Below, piece by piece: positions 8,449-16,547 of a DNA stretch of 64,000 nt (positions are counted from its first letter, which is position 1; each line of letters begins with the position of its first letter). Where the stretch lies: assembly GCF_037044555.1 (NCBI RefSeq), contig NZ_CP146275.1:124001-188000 (forward strand). The letters run 5' to 3'. The DNA is from Pelagibacterium nitratireducens (lineage in GTDB: Bacteria; Pseudomonadota; Alphaproteobacteria; Rhizobiales; Devosiaceae). The position numbers and the translations under genes are program-made. The notes below the pieces were generated by a model. The model did no database searches. It saw only the letters and a list, made by a program, of their open reading frames with translations, and had not been told where the DNA came from.

Positions 8449-9143
8449 GCTTTCGCGCCTCGGTCGTCACGCTTTTTCCCGATCTTTTTCCCGGTCCGCT
8501 TGGTGCGTCCGTTATCGGTCGCGGCATGGAAAAGGGTGCGTGGTCGCTCGAAACGCATTTTCTGCGCGACTATGCCAGAGACAGGCACCGGACGGTCGAC
8601 GACACGCCCTCGGGTGGCGGTGCGGGGATGGTGTTGCGACCCGATATTCTGGCTGCGGCGCTTGACGATGTTGCGCCAGGGGAGGATCCGCGCCCCAAAA
8701 TCGTCATGAGTCCACGCGGCAGACCGTTGACGCAGGCGCGCGTTCGCGACCTTGCTGCGGGTCCTGGTGCAGTGATCGTCTGCGGGCGTTTCGAAGGCAT
8801 GGACCAGCGGGTCATCGACGCGCGCAATCTCGAGGAAATCTCGATCGGCGATTACGTGCTGGCCGGCGGGGAAGTGGCGGCCATGGTGCTGCTCGAGGCG
8901 GTGGTGCGACTGTTGCCGGGGGTTCTCGGCGCGGCGGAAAGCCATGCCGATGAGAGTTTCGAGAACGGGCTTCTCGAATATCCGCAATACACGCGACCGC
9001 AGGCTTTCGAGGGACACGAGATCCCCGAAATCCTGACCTCCGGAGATCATGGCCGGATCGAAAGATGGCGCCGGGAACAATCGGAAGCCCTGACCCGGCA
9101 AAGACGGCCCGATCTATGGGCCCGCTATACCCAAAAGCCCTAG
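8445..9143 (+). CDS. trmD: tRNA (guanine(37)-N1)-methyltransferase TrmD
   Basis: Makes m1G37 in tRNAs and so prevents +1 frameshifting. The 232-residue SPOUT enzyme shows the trefoil-knot motifs [33 protein letters not shown] and LLPGVLG that form the SAM site. The ATG overlaps the rimM stop (ATGA), so the two are translationally coupled. Length and order match the family. Confidence 0.97.
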   Translation: MSFRASVVTLFPDLFPGPLGASVIGRGMEKGAWSLETHFLRDYARDRHRTVDDTPSGGGAGMVLRPDILAAALDDVAPGEDPRPKIVMSPRGRPLTQARVRDLAAGPGAVIVCGRFEGMDQRVIDARNLEEISIGDYVLAGGEVAAMVLLEAVVRLLPGVLGAAESHADESFENGLLEYPQYTRPQAFEGHEIPEILTSGDHGRIERWRREQSEALTRQRRPDLWARYTQKP

Positions 9144-9269
9144 ACAAAGCCCTAGACTCCTGGGCGCATGGCGTGTATAGCGCGCTCGGCTATGGGATGA
9201 GCACATCCCACCGTCCAAACAAGACCGGGCCCAAAAGGGCTCCTATGAAAAGATAGAACGGAAAACGAA

Positions 9270-9836
9270 ATGAACATTATCCAGCAGCTCGAAAAAGAGC
9301 AGCTCGAAGCGCTTGTTGCAAAGCGCGCCGTCCCCGAATTCTCCCATGGCGATACCGTCAAGGTTTGGGTCAAGATTCGTGAAGGCGAAAAAGAACGCCT
9401 TCAGGCCTATGAAGGCGTCGTGATCGCCCGCACCGGCGGTGGGCTGATGGAAAGCTTTACGGTCCGCAAAATCTCGTATGGCGAAGGCGTGGAACGTGTG
9501 TTCCCGGTCCATTCGCCGATGATCGACCGCATCGAAATTCTCAAGCGCGGCAAGGTCCGGCGCGCCAAGCTTTACTACCTGCGCGATCGTCGCGGCAAGT
9601 CGGCGCGTATCTTTGAATCGACCAATGCCCGCACCAAGAAGATCGAGGCCGATGAGCGTCAGGCCGCCGTCGAGGCCCGCGCCGCGCGCGAAGCCGAAAA
9701 GGTCGCGGCCGCCGAGGCTCTTGCTGCTGAACTGGCAGCAAAGGAAGCAGCTGAAAAGAAGGCCGCCGAAGAGGCTGCTGCAGCAGAGGCCGCAGCCGCA
9801 GCAGAAGCTCCTGCTGAAGAGAGCAAGGGCGAATAA
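9270..9836 (+). CDS. rplS: 50S ribosomal protein L19 with Ala/Glu-rich tail
   Basis: Large-subunit protein L19 at the 30S-50S interface. The core (residues 1-115) is standard, with [38 protein letters not shown] and [10 protein letters not shown] further 70 or so residues form a highly charged alanine/glutamate/lysine tail likely to be helical, giving 188 residues against about 115-120 in E. coli. The 126-bp gap after trmD holds no recognisable gene. Last gene of the ffh operon, followed by an intrinsic terminator. Confidence 0.97.
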   Translation: MNIIQQLEKEQLEALVAKRAVPEFSHGDTVKVWVKIREGEKERLQAYEGVVIARTGGGLMESFTVRKISYGEGVERVFPVHSPMIDRIEILKRGKVRRAKLYYLRDRRGKSARIFESTNARTKKIEADERQAAVEARAAREAEKVAAAEALAAELAAKEAAEKKAAEEAAAAEAAAAAEAPAEESKGE

Positions 9837-9861
9837 GCCCTTAATCTCGCGTATCGGTTTT

Positions 9862-9893
9862 GAAAAGCCCGGTCCTTGGCCGGGCTTTTTTGT
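9862..9893 (+). terminator. Intrinsic terminator after rplS
   Basis: The stem AAGCCCGG...CCGGGCTT, with a short loop, is followed by a run of six T. This is a textbook Rho-independent terminator 26 bp after the rplS stop. Confidence 0.9.
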
Positions 9894-9901
9894 GCGCGTT
9901 G

Positions 9902-9931
9902 GGAATAAATCGGCGGGCCGTGGTGTCTAAC
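9902..9931 (+). promoter_or_regulatory. ECF-sigma-type promoter upstream of the secreted protein gene
   Basis: GGAATAA (9902-9908) and GTCTAAC (9925-9931), separated by 16 bases, resemble the two-block GGAATAA/GTCTA-like promoters read by some ECF sigma factors. The site lies 60 bp before the secreted protein gene and 500 bp before an ECF sigma gene, so autoregulation is plausible. It is not a sigma70 promoter. Inference from motif form and context. Confidence 0.5.
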
Positions 9932-9990
9932 AGGGGTGAGGGCGTGCGCTGGGCGCATTGGCCCCGACATGCACCAAGGGAGACATCATA

Positions 9991-10380
9991 ATGACTTTCC
10001 GCCTTTTCGCTTCGCTGGCCACCGGCGCGGCTGCACTTGTTCTTTCGGCTGGCGCGGCCTTTGCCGCCCCTGACGTTCAGACGCTTGAAACCGATATCGG
10101 CGAGGTGATCGCCGATTCCGAAGGCATGGTGCTCTACACCTTCGCCAATGACGAGCCGGGCGTCTCCAATTGCTATGAGCAGTGCGCCGTCAACTGGCCG
10201 CCCTTTTTCGCCGAGGAAGGGGCTATGGCCGAAGAGCCCTATTCGATCGTCGAGCGCACCGACGGCACTCTGATCTGGGCCAAGGATGGCTGGCCGCTCT
10301 ATTACTGGATCAACGATACCGAGCCCGGCATGACGTCGGGCGACGGGGTCGGCGGCAATTGGGACGTCGCACGCCCTTGA
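9991..10380 (+). CDS. Secreted protein with COG4315-type repeats (PF03640-like)
   Basis: Exported protein of 129 residues. A signal peptide (about 1-25, ending GAAFAA-P) is followed by two copies of the short secreted-repeat motif: GMVLYTFANDEPGVSNCYEQCAVNWPP, and a diverged second copy around GTLIWAKDGWPLYYWIND. This family is usually called a predicted lipoprotein of unknown function, but no lipobox cysteine is seen here. The ATG at 9991 has AAGGGAG upstream, so I prefer it over a longer frame from 9958. An ECF sigma gene starts 49 bp downstream, suggesting a shared stress regulon. Confidence 0.85.
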   Translation: MTFRLFASLATGAAALVLSAGAAFAAPDVQTLETDIGEVIADSEGMVLYTFANDEPGVSNCYEQCAVNWPPFFAEEGAMAEEPYSIVERTDGTLIWAKDGWPLYYWINDTEPGMTSGDGVGGNWDVARP

Positions 10381-10429
10381 TGCTAGGCTGTCCGGCGCGG
10401 CCCTTTCCTGGTCGCGCCGGGACCAGCGG

Positions 10430-10921
10430 ATGCGTGAAGCGCTTTTGACCCATTTACCGGCGCTCCGGCGCTATGCCCACGGTCTTGCGGGCAATCGGGA
10501 AGAGGCTGAAGACCTCCTCCAGGGCACGCTGTTGCGTGCTGTCGAGCACAACAGGCAATGGCGGGGTGAGAACGGCAGGAGCTGGCTTTATGCCATCATG
10601 ACCAATCTCAACCGCAACCGGTTGCGCACCAAGGCGCGCCAACCGCTGCTGCAACCGATCGATGACGATCTGGCCGTGTCCGATGATGCGCCGGCGCCCG
10701 ACCCTTTGCTGCACAACACCTTGATGCGCGCGCTCGATACGCTCAGCCCCGAGGCTCGGGCGATCCTGCTTTTGGTTGCCATCGAAGGTTGCGCTTACGC
10801 CGAAGTCGCCCAGATCCTCGACATGCCGATCGGAACCGTCATGTCGCGATTGTCGCGGGCCCGTCGGCAATTGAGCGAGCTTTTGGCCCATAAATCCATA
10901 ACCTCTTTTTCGAACCGATGA
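10430..10921 (+). CDS. ECF-family RNA polymerase sigma factor
   Basis: Alternative sigma factor of 163 residues. Sigma region 2 spans about residues 5-70 (LAGNREEAEDLLQGTLLRA, then SWLYAIMTNLNRNRLR) and region 4 spans about 98-150 (LSPEARAILLLVAIEG, EVAQILDMPIGTVMSRLSRAR). There is no extra C-terminal domain. The next gene is its probable anti-sigma factor, starting 12 bp after the stop. The unit probably senses envelope or oxidative stress, because a secreted protein precedes it and selO follows; that role is inferred from context. Confidence 0.93.
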   Translation: MREALLTHLPALRRYAHGLAGNREEAEDLLQGTLLRAVEHNRQWRGENGRSWLYAIMTNLNRNRLRTKARQPLLQPIDDDLAVSDDAPAPDPLLHNTLMRALDTLSPEARAILLLVAIEGCAYAEVAQILDMPIGTVMSRLSRARRQLSELLAHKSITSFSNR

Positions 10922-10933
10922 TGTCTGACGCCA

Positions 10934-11719
10934 ATGACGAGTGAAACCGGCAACCCAGTATCTGAAGACGAGCTTCACGCCCTTGTCGATCGGCGACTGG
11001 ACGTGGACCGTGCAGCGCAGGTGCGGGCCTATCTCGATGCCGATGGTGAGCTGGCCAATGAGGTGGAAAACTGGCGCACAAATGACGCGGCGCTTTCCGA
11101 AATCCTCTCGGCCTATGCCTATGGAGAGGCGTCCGATATTCCCGCGCCAACCCGCGTGGGCTCATCGCGGTTTGGCGGCTGGCCGGCAATGGCTGCGGCC
11201 GTACTTGTCGCGTTCGGCTTGGGGGGCGGGTCGGGTTATCTGGCGCGCGGGATGGCCCAGCCGGCGGGCCAGGTGGCGGACACGGGATCGGGATGGCTCG
11301 AAGTGGCGGCGCGGGACGTGTTCCTGACCTATGTGCGCGAAGTGCGTCACCCGGTCGAAGTGGACGCATCCGAGCGCGATCATCTGGTCAATTGGCTCGG
11401 TAACCGTATCGAAAAGCCCTTTACGGCGCCCAGTCTGGGAGATCTCGGGTTCGAACTGGTCGGAGGGCGATTGTTGCCGGTCGGGGGAAAGCCCGGCGCG
11501 ATGCTGATGTATGAAAATGCCCAGGGCGACCGGGCCACCATCCTGATGGCGCGCAATGCCGGCGCCCGCGACACGGCATTTCAGTTTTCCCAAGATCTTG
11601 GGGTCAACACGTTCCGCTGGATCGACGGCCCCCTGGCCTATGCGATTTCGGGGTTTCTCGATCGCGGCTCGCTCGAAGACATTTCGCGTGAGGTTTACGC
11701 CCATTTCGAAACCATCTAA
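10934..11719 (+). CDS. Membrane anti-sigma factor
   Basis: Protein of 261 residues. The N-terminal 45-50 residues (DELHALVDRRLDVDRAAQVRAYLD) match the short helical sigma-binding domain of RsiW/ChrR-like anti-sigma factors, without the HxxxCxxC zinc motif. One transmembrane helix lies at about 83-103 (GWPAMAAAVLVAFGLGGGSG), followed by a periplasmic domain of about 155 residues that is probably the sensor. It is adjacent to and probably co-transcribed with the ECF sigma gene. The periplasmic domain has no cysteine that I can see, so direct thiol sensing is unlikely. Confidence 0.88.
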   Translation: MTSETGNPVSEDELHALVDRRLDVDRAAQVRAYLDADGELANEVENWRTNDAALSEILSAYAYGEASDIPAPTRVGSSRFGGWPAMAAAVLVAFGLGGGSGYLARGMAQPAGQVADTGSGWLEVAARDVFLTYVREVRHPVEVDASERDHLVNWLGNRIEKPFTAPSLGDLGFELVGGRLLPVGGKPGAMLMYENAQGDRATILMARNAGARDTAFQFSQDLGVNTFRWIDGPLAYAISGFLDRGSLEDISREVYAHFETI

Positions 11720-11761
11720 TCGAGGGGTGAACCGCACACGCACGGCCTGCGTTGGACTGAC

Positions 11762-13189
11762 ATGAGCGATTTTTCGGGCGCCACGATACATGCAAATTTG
11801 GGCGAAGCCTTTTTCGACCCCGTCCATCCGGCCGATTTCCCGCAGACGGTTTTGCGCTATCGCAACCAGCGCTGGGCAAAACGTATGGGGCTGGCCGGAT
11901 TGACCGAGGTGCAATGGGTCGAGCATTTCGGCCGCTTCGCGCCGCTGCCGGGCAGTTTTGAGACGCCGCTCGCCCTTCGCTATCACGGGCATCAGTTCCA
12001 GAGCTACAACCCCGACATCGGCGACGGTCGCGGGTTTCTGTTCGCGCAGGGCCACGATCTGGCCGACGGTAAACTGCGTGATTTCGGCACCAAGGGATCG
12101 GGCGTGACGCCCTTTTCGCGAGGCGGCGATGGCAGGCTCACGCTCAAGGGCGGGGTGCGGGAGGTGCTTGCCACCACAATGCTCGAAGCGCTTGGAGTTG
12201 AGACCTCGAAGAGCTTTTCCCTTATCGAAACGGGCGAAGCACTTTATCGCGGCGATGAGCCTTCGCCGACCCGCTCGTCGGTTCTGGTGCGGCTTTCGCA
12301 CTCCCACATCCGCGTGGGCTCCTTCCAGCGCCTCGATTATCTGGGTGATCAGGCCGGTATTGCCGAACTGGTCGCGCACGCCATCGCTCACTACTATCCC
12401 GAGCTTGCAGATGCACCCGCCGAGGCGCAGGTTCCGGCATTCCTAGGGGCGGTGGCCGAAAATGTTGCCAGAGTCACCGCGCAATGGATCGGGGCAGGGT
12501 TTGTTCATGGTGTACTTAACACCGACAACACCAACATCACCGGCGAGAGCTTCGACTATGGTCCTTGGCGGTTCCTTCCGGTCTATGATCCGCGCTTTAC
12601 TGCGGCCTACTTCGATCAAACCGGTCTTTACGCCTTCGGCCGGCAGCCCGATGCGATGGCCTGGAACCTGACCCGGCTGGCCGAATGCCTCGTGCCGATT
12701 TCGAGCGTCGAAAAGCTCGAACCCGAACTCAATCGATTCTGGCCCCAATTTCAGTCTCAGCTTGCCAGGGTCATCATTGGCCGGCTGGGTCTGGTCTCTC
12801 GTGGTCCGGCCGAAAATGGCGAACTGGTGTCGGCGCTTTTTGCCTTCATGGCCGCCGAGCGGCCTGCCTATGAGCAGGTGTTTTTCGACTGGCGGGGCGG
12901 GCTTGCTTCGGAAAAGCGTGCGTTGTCGGGTCCCCAGGCGAAAGCTTATGGCGGCGAAACGTTCCTGGCCTTCCGCGCGCTCCTGTCGAACTATGCGGTG
13001 GCGCCAAATGCCAATCTTTCCCACCCCTATTTTGAGCGCGCGAGGCCGCGCACCATGCTGATCGAGGAGGTCGAGACCATCTGGGCGCCGATTGCCGAGG
13101 CCGATGACTGGACGGCGTTTGCGGCGGCAATCGAAGAGATCGAGGACATGGGCCGGGCCCATGGAGTTGAAACTTTCACCATCAATTGA
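11762..13189 (+). CDS. selO: Protein adenylyltransferase SelO (YdiU/UPF0061)
   Basis: Pseudokinase-fold enzyme that transfers AMP to protein hydroxyl groups and is linked to redox homeostasis. The 475 residues match bacterial family length. Visible motifs are RYHGHQFQSYNPDIGDGR, DFGTKGSGVTPFSRGGDGR (nucleotide-binding loop with lysine and arginines), and the metal-binding HGVLNTDNTNITG followed by DYGPW. The gene starts 42 bp after the anti-sigma gene on the same strand and may be part of the ECF operon. No C-terminal Cys/Sec motif is seen. Confidence 0.95.
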   Translation: MSDFSGATIHANLGEAFFDPVHPADFPQTVLRYRNQRWAKRMGLAGLTEVQWVEHFGRFAPLPGSFETPLALRYHGHQFQSYNPDIGDGRGFLFAQGHDLADGKLRDFGTKGSGVTPFSRGGDGRLTLKGGVREVLATTMLEALGVETSKSFSLIETGEALYRGDEPSPTRSSVLVRLSHSHIRVGSFQRLDYLGDQAGIAELVAHAIAHYYPELADAPAEAQVPAFLGAVAENVARVTAQWIGAGFVHGVLNTDNTNITGESFDYGPWRFLPVYDPRFTAAYFDQTGLYAFGRQPDAMAWNLTRLAECLVPISSVEKLEPELNRFWPQFQSQLARVIIGRLGLVSRGPAENGELVSALFAFMAAERPAYEQVFFDWRGGLASEKRALSGPQAKAYGGETFLAFRALLSNYAVAPNANLSHPYFERARPRTMLIEEVETIWAPIAEADDWTAFAAAIEEIEDMGRAHGVETFTIN

Positions 13190-13227
13190 CTGGCGGGGTC
13201 AGAGTTGAGCGCGTACAAAACACGCCC

Positions 13228-13962
13228 ATGAACATCCTTTGGCTCCGGCTCCGTCTTGCCGCTACCCTATGTCTCGTCACACTGCCGGCGGGCGCCGTCG
13301 AGATCAGCAGCTCAGCGGATGCCGTCGTTGAGCTTTTCACGAGTCAGGGATGCTCGCGGTGTCCCGACGCCGATCGGCTTCTGGCCCAGCTGGGGGAGCG
13401 TGAGGATATCGTCGCTCTCGCCTATCATATTGATTATTGGGATTATATCGGCTGGGAGGATACGTTCGCCCTTCCGGAGAATACCGAGCTGCAGAAGGGC
13501 TACGCCCAAAGCTGGGGCAAGAACCGGATTTACACCCCGCAGATGGTCATCAATGGCCAGAACGCGGTCGTGGGTTCGGACGCCATCGAGGCCGAGCAGG
13601 CCATCAGCCAGGCAGTATCCCTGCTTCCGGTCACGCTGAGGGCCAACGGATCGGATTCGGTGGTTTTCAGCGCGCCGGCCGACGAGACCTTGTCGTCGGC
13701 CATTGTCTGGGTGGTTCCGTATCGGGCCCGGGCCGACGTCATGATCGAGCGGGGAGAAAATTCAGGGCAGGCGCTGACCTACACCCATATCGTCACCGCG
13801 CGCCAGGCCATCGGAATGTGGAATCCACTTGAGGGTGCCGAGATCACCATTCCTCTCGAAGAGGTCCTGGGCCCCGATTCGGATGGTGCCGCGGTCATCG
13901 TTCAGGAAAAGGATGGCGCCTTGCCCGGACGTATCCTTGGCGCCTCTACATTCATCCGCTGA
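13228..13962 (+). CDS. DUF1223 thioredoxin-like exported protein
   Basis: Protein of 244 residues of the DUF1223 family, with an N-terminal signal peptide (about 1-25). The start of the domain has the family motif VELFTSQGCSRCPDADRLL with a CxxC pair, as in thioredoxin-like folds. It continues with HIDYWDYIGWEDTFA and YTPQMVINGQNAVVGSD, where the proline may be the cis-proline of the fold. A periplasmic redox role is likely but unproven. I chose the ATG at 13228, because it gives a proper signal peptide; an in-frame upstream start at 13186 overlaps the selO stop. Confidence 0.88.
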   Translation: MNILWLRLRLAATLCLVTLPAGAVEISSSADAVVELFTSQGCSRCPDADRLLAQLGEREDIVALAYHIDYWDYIGWEDTFALPENTELQKGYAQSWGKNRIYTPQMVINGQNAVVGSDAIEAEQAISQAVSLLPVTLRANGSDSVVFSAPADETLSSAIVWVVPYRARADVMIERGENSGQALTYTHIVTARQAIGMWNPLEGAEITIPLEEVLGPDSDGAAVIVQEKDGALPGRILGASTFIR

Positions 13963-14068
13963 CATCGGTGACAAAGAAAACGCCCCGGCGTTATCTGACC
14001 GAGGAGCAAGAGGATCGTGTTGGAGGACGCAGAGCCTTCCAATGGCGCCGGAAAAGTCCGGGAAGGGC

Positions 14069-14119
14069 GCCGGCCTGCTGGATCCATGGTTTGGGGGCTC
14101 GGTGGATCCAGAGGCCGGC
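14069..14119. repeat. Long inverted repeat, stem-loop or cruciform
   Basis: GCCGGCCT-g-CTGGATCCA (14069-14086) and TGGATCCAGAGGCCGGC (14103-14119) pair over 17 bp with one unpaired base, around a 16-base loop. There is no T run, so it is not an ordinary terminator. It lies in a 340-bp gap between the DUF1223 and DUF2794 genes that holds no convincing long gene. Confidence 0.7.
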
Positions 14120-14207
14120 TACTGGAGGCAATGATCTAACGTTAGCTGCGTAAAATGGCGCAAGAAGGGTCCGATTGTGGCCCAAATCCGGTCAATTGGA
14201 GGAAAGT

Positions 14208-14297
14208 TTGCGCCAACTGTTCTTGCAGTTGGCTCTTGCCAGCGCGCGCGAACGCGGCAATCATCGTCAACAGATTGTCACATCCGCATGGAGGTAG
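14208..14297 (+). CDS. Possible 29-residue ORF upstream of the DUF2794 gene
   Basis: A TTG start 5 bp after GGAGG (14198-14202) opens a 29-codon frame, MRQLFLQLALASARERG..., ending in TAG at 14295-14297. The stop sits inside the ribosome binding site of the DUF2794 gene, 6 bp before its TTG start, so coupling is possible. A GCCAACTG/CAGTTGGC stem (14212-14233) lies inside it. No homology is recognised; it could be a real small protein, a leader ORF or chance. Confidence 0.35.
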   Translation: MRQLFLQLALASARERGNHRQQIVTSAWR

Positions 14298-14303
14298 CCC
14301 GGT

Positions 14304-14675
14304 TTGAGCGAGCGCTTCGACAGCAAGAAGGGCGATGTCTTCCCCTTTTCACCCAACCGCTCCACAAGCCGGCCCGTTCCTGTAGTCAGCTTCGACCGCA
14401 AGGAACTTGCACTGATCCTCAACGTCTACGGGCGCAAGGTTTCAGCAGGCGAGTGGCGCGATTATGCCCTGGATTTCGGGCGCGAACGGGCTATGTTCTC
14501 GATCTATCAGCGCACCTCTGAACGCCCGCTGTTCGTTGTCGAGAAAAACCCCAGGCTTGCCCGCCGCCAAGGACAATACATGGTGCTGGGCAGCGACGGG
14601 CGCGTCCTCAAGCGCGGCCATGAACTTTCCAGCGTGCTGCGCATACTCGACCCGCAACTTCACGTGGTGCGGTAG
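14304..14675 (+). CDS. DUF2794 family protein
   Basis: Cytoplasmic protein of 123 residues, matching the alphaproteobacterial DUF2794 family in length and in the segment KELALILNVYGRKVSAGEWRDYALDFGRERAMFSIY. It has no membrane helix and is rich in basic residues. Its function is unknown. It uses a TTG start; GGAGG at 14290-14294 lies 9 bp upstream and supports it, and no ATG fits the family N-terminus. A bidirectional hairpin terminator follows at 14701. Confidence 0.85.
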   Translation: MSERFDSKKGDVFPFSPNRSTSRPVPVVSFDRKELALILNVYGRKVSAGEWRDYALDFGRERAMFSIYQRTSERPLFVVEKNPRLARRQGQYMVLGSDGRVLKRGHELSSVLRILDPQLHVVR

Positions 14676-14700
14676 GGTCCACCCCGCCGGCAGTCAAAAC

Positions 14701-14734
14701 AAAAAGGCCGCGGAAATCGATCCGCGGCCTTTTG
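14701..14734. terminator. Bidirectional terminator between the DUF2794 and BI-1 genes
   Basis: AAAAGGCCGCGG-aaatcga-TCCGCGGCCTTTT forms a strong stem flanked by A and T runs, so it can end both convergent transcripts. Confidence 0.88.
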
Positions 14735-14777
14735 TATTGGTTCGTTCAGACCTGCGGGCGGACCCGCAGATTATGTC

Positions 14778-15548
14778 CTATTCGCGATTGCCGAACAGAC
14801 GCAGCAGCATCAGGAACAGGTTGATGAAGTCGAGATACAGGGTCAGCGCGCCCATGATGGCGAGCTTGCCCAGGCCTTCGTGACCGATATTTTCGGCATA
14901 GGCTTCCTTGATCTTCTGGGTGTCATAGGCGGTCAGGCCCACAAAGATCACCACGCCGATCGCCGAGATGGCGAATTCGAGCGCCGAGCTCTGCAGGAAG
15001 ATATTGACCACCATGGCGATGATGATGCCGATCAGGCCCATCATCAGGAACGAACCCATTCCGGTCAGGTCACGCTTGGTGGTGTAGCCATAAAGGCTCA
15101 TCGAGCCGAACATGGCGGCGGTGATGAAGAACACCTTGGCGATCGAAGCGTCCGTATAGACCAGAAAGATCGACGAAAGGGACAACCCCATAAGGGCGGC
15201 AAAGCCCCAGAAGGTTGCCTGCGCGGCGCCGAAGGAGAGCTTGTTGATGCCGAACGAGAGCACCAGCACAAAGGCGAGCGGAGACAGCGCCACGACCCAC
15301 ATCAAGGGGCTGGTGTAGAGCAGAACGCCCCACTGGGTCAGATATGTGCCATTGGCCATCTGGGCCGCGGCTGCAGTGGAGTCTGCGGTGACGGCCAGCT
15401 GGTTGCCGAAGAAAGCGATCAGGCCGGTGACCACAAGGCCGATGCCCATGTAATTGTAAACGCGCAGCATGTGGCTGCGCAGACCCTCGTCGATGGCGGC
15501 GGCCGTGCCTACGCGCCCGGCGACGGTCTGACGGTCGTATTGTGCCAT
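14778..15548 (-). CDS. Bax inhibitor-1 / YccA family membrane protein (YbhL-like)
   Basis: Seven-helix membrane protein of the BI-1 (UPF0005) family, 256 residues from this start. Family members act as pH-sensitive calcium leak channels or in membrane stress; the bacterial role is uncertain. Hydrophobic segments start at about residue 30 (NYMGIGLVVTGLIAFFG), and the conserved C-terminal end LYLDFINLFLMLLRLFG is present. I chose MAQYDRQT at 15548; an ATG at 15560 adds four residues but has GAGG directly against it. A structured leader lies just upstream and resembles what is known for ybhL genes in this order. Confidence 0.93.
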   Translation of the reverse strand: MAQYDRQTVAGRVGTAAAIDEGLRSHMLRVYNYMGIGLVVTGLIAFFGNQLAVTADSTAAAAQMANGTYLTQWGVLLYTSPLMWVVALSPLAFVLVLSFGINKLSFGAAQATFWGFAALMGLSLSSIFLVYTDASIAKVFFITAAMFGSMSLYGYTTKRDLTGMGSFLMMGLIGIIIAMVVNIFLQSSALEFAISAIGVVIFVGLTAYDTQKIKEAYAENIGHEGLGKLAIMGALTLYLDFINLFLMLLRLFGNRE

Positions 15549-15584
15549 TTTCCGTTCCATCCTCAGTTAAAAATTGGCTATCTA

Positions 15585-15627
15585 GCAACCAGAGCGGCCC
15601 CATGCCGTTCCTGGCCCTGCCAGTTGC
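15585..15627 (-). ncRNA. Structured 5' leader of the BI-1 gene, possible ybhL motif
   Basis: On the minus strand, 37 to 80 bases before the BI-1 start, GCAA...TTGC encloses CCAG...CTGG, which encloses CGGC-atgg-GCCG. The Rfam ybhL leader was described upstream of this gene family in Hyphomicrobiales, so position and gene fit. I cannot recall the consensus well enough to confirm it. Confidence 0.35.
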
Positions 15628-15796
15628 CGATTAATATGGAGATGGGGCGTTGAAATTACAAGCGAAACCGGTCGACCAAAGCAGGTCTCACCGAGGGCTG
15701 ACGGGTTTTTGATCGCCGGCCAGCGTGGATGTGATAGGCTTTGATTCGGCCGCGCCGGATCGGGCCGGTCGGCCGGGACATGGAGGGCTTTCGCTC

Positions 15797-16336
15797 ATGC
15801 CCAGGCTGTTTACCGGTTTGCAGATCCCCGAGGATATTGCATTCGTCCTCTCGCTCAAGCGGGGCGGGCTGTCTGGCGCCCGCTGGATCGATCCGGAAAA
15901 TTATCACGTCACTCTGCGTTACATCGGCGATATAGATCATCGAATGGCAACCGAGGTGTTCGATGCGCTCGAAATGCATGCCGATGTCGAACCCTTCGAT
16001 CTGACCATTTCCCATCTTGGCGTTTTCGGCGGCAATAAGCCGCGGGCGCTTTACGCAGCCATCGAGCCCTCCGAGCCCCTGATGCGCCTGCAAGCGAGTC
16101 AGGAAAGGCTGCTGCAGCGCGTCGGGCTCAACCCCGACGGACGCAAGTTCATTCCCCATGTCACGCTGGCGCGCCTGCGCGATACCGGTCCAGGCGATCT
16201 GGCGCGCCATATTGCCCAGGCTGGGCATTTTGCACCCATGCGGTTTTCCGTCGACGAGTTCGTGGTGTTCTCGAGCCGGGATTCGGTGGGTGGTGGGCCC
16301 TATATCGTCGAGCAGGATTATCCGCTGGCCGCCTAG
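15797..16336 (+). CDS. thpR: RNA 2',3'-cyclic phosphodiesterase ThpR (LigT/2H family)
   Basis: 2H phosphoesterase of 179 residues that hydrolyses 2',3'-cyclic phosphate ends of RNA. The two catalytic HxTL motifs are visible, HVTLRYIG near residue 41 and HVTLARL near residue 120. The start MPRLFTGLQIP at 15797 matches the family N-terminus and has GGAGGG about 10 bp upstream; the frame is open further upstream, to 15725, without similarity. It is transcribed divergently from the BI-1 gene. Confidence 0.92.
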   Translation: MPRLFTGLQIPEDIAFVLSLKRGGLSGARWIDPENYHVTLRYIGDIDHRMATEVFDALEMHADVEPFDLTISHLGVFGGNKPRALYAAIEPSEPLMRLQASQERLLQRVGLNPDGRKFIPHVTLARLRDTGPGDLARHIAQAGHFAPMRFSVDEFVVFSSRDSVGGGPYIVEQDYPLAA

Positions 16337-16547
16337 GGCCTGTTCATTCAGCCCGCGTTCAGTCGCGCCGGGCCATAAATCACACACAGATTTGAGGTTG
16401 ATCAGGCCCAATTCCGGCCAAATTCATCCCTAGTTTGTGTCCCGGTCGGGAAATGCCGCGCGTATTTGCTCCTTGGTAACCATAATGGGTGCAGAAAGAG
16501 CGGCAGTCATGTGCATTTACGAGAGAATTAAGGGGAAGGGTTTGGCG

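Noticed and set aside
13968..14153. GTG-started 61-residue frame after the DUF1223 gene, starting MTKKTPRRYLTEEQ
   Set aside because: It runs through the long inverted repeat, has a weak start and no family likeness beyond the first few residues. It could be a relic, but I cannot support it.
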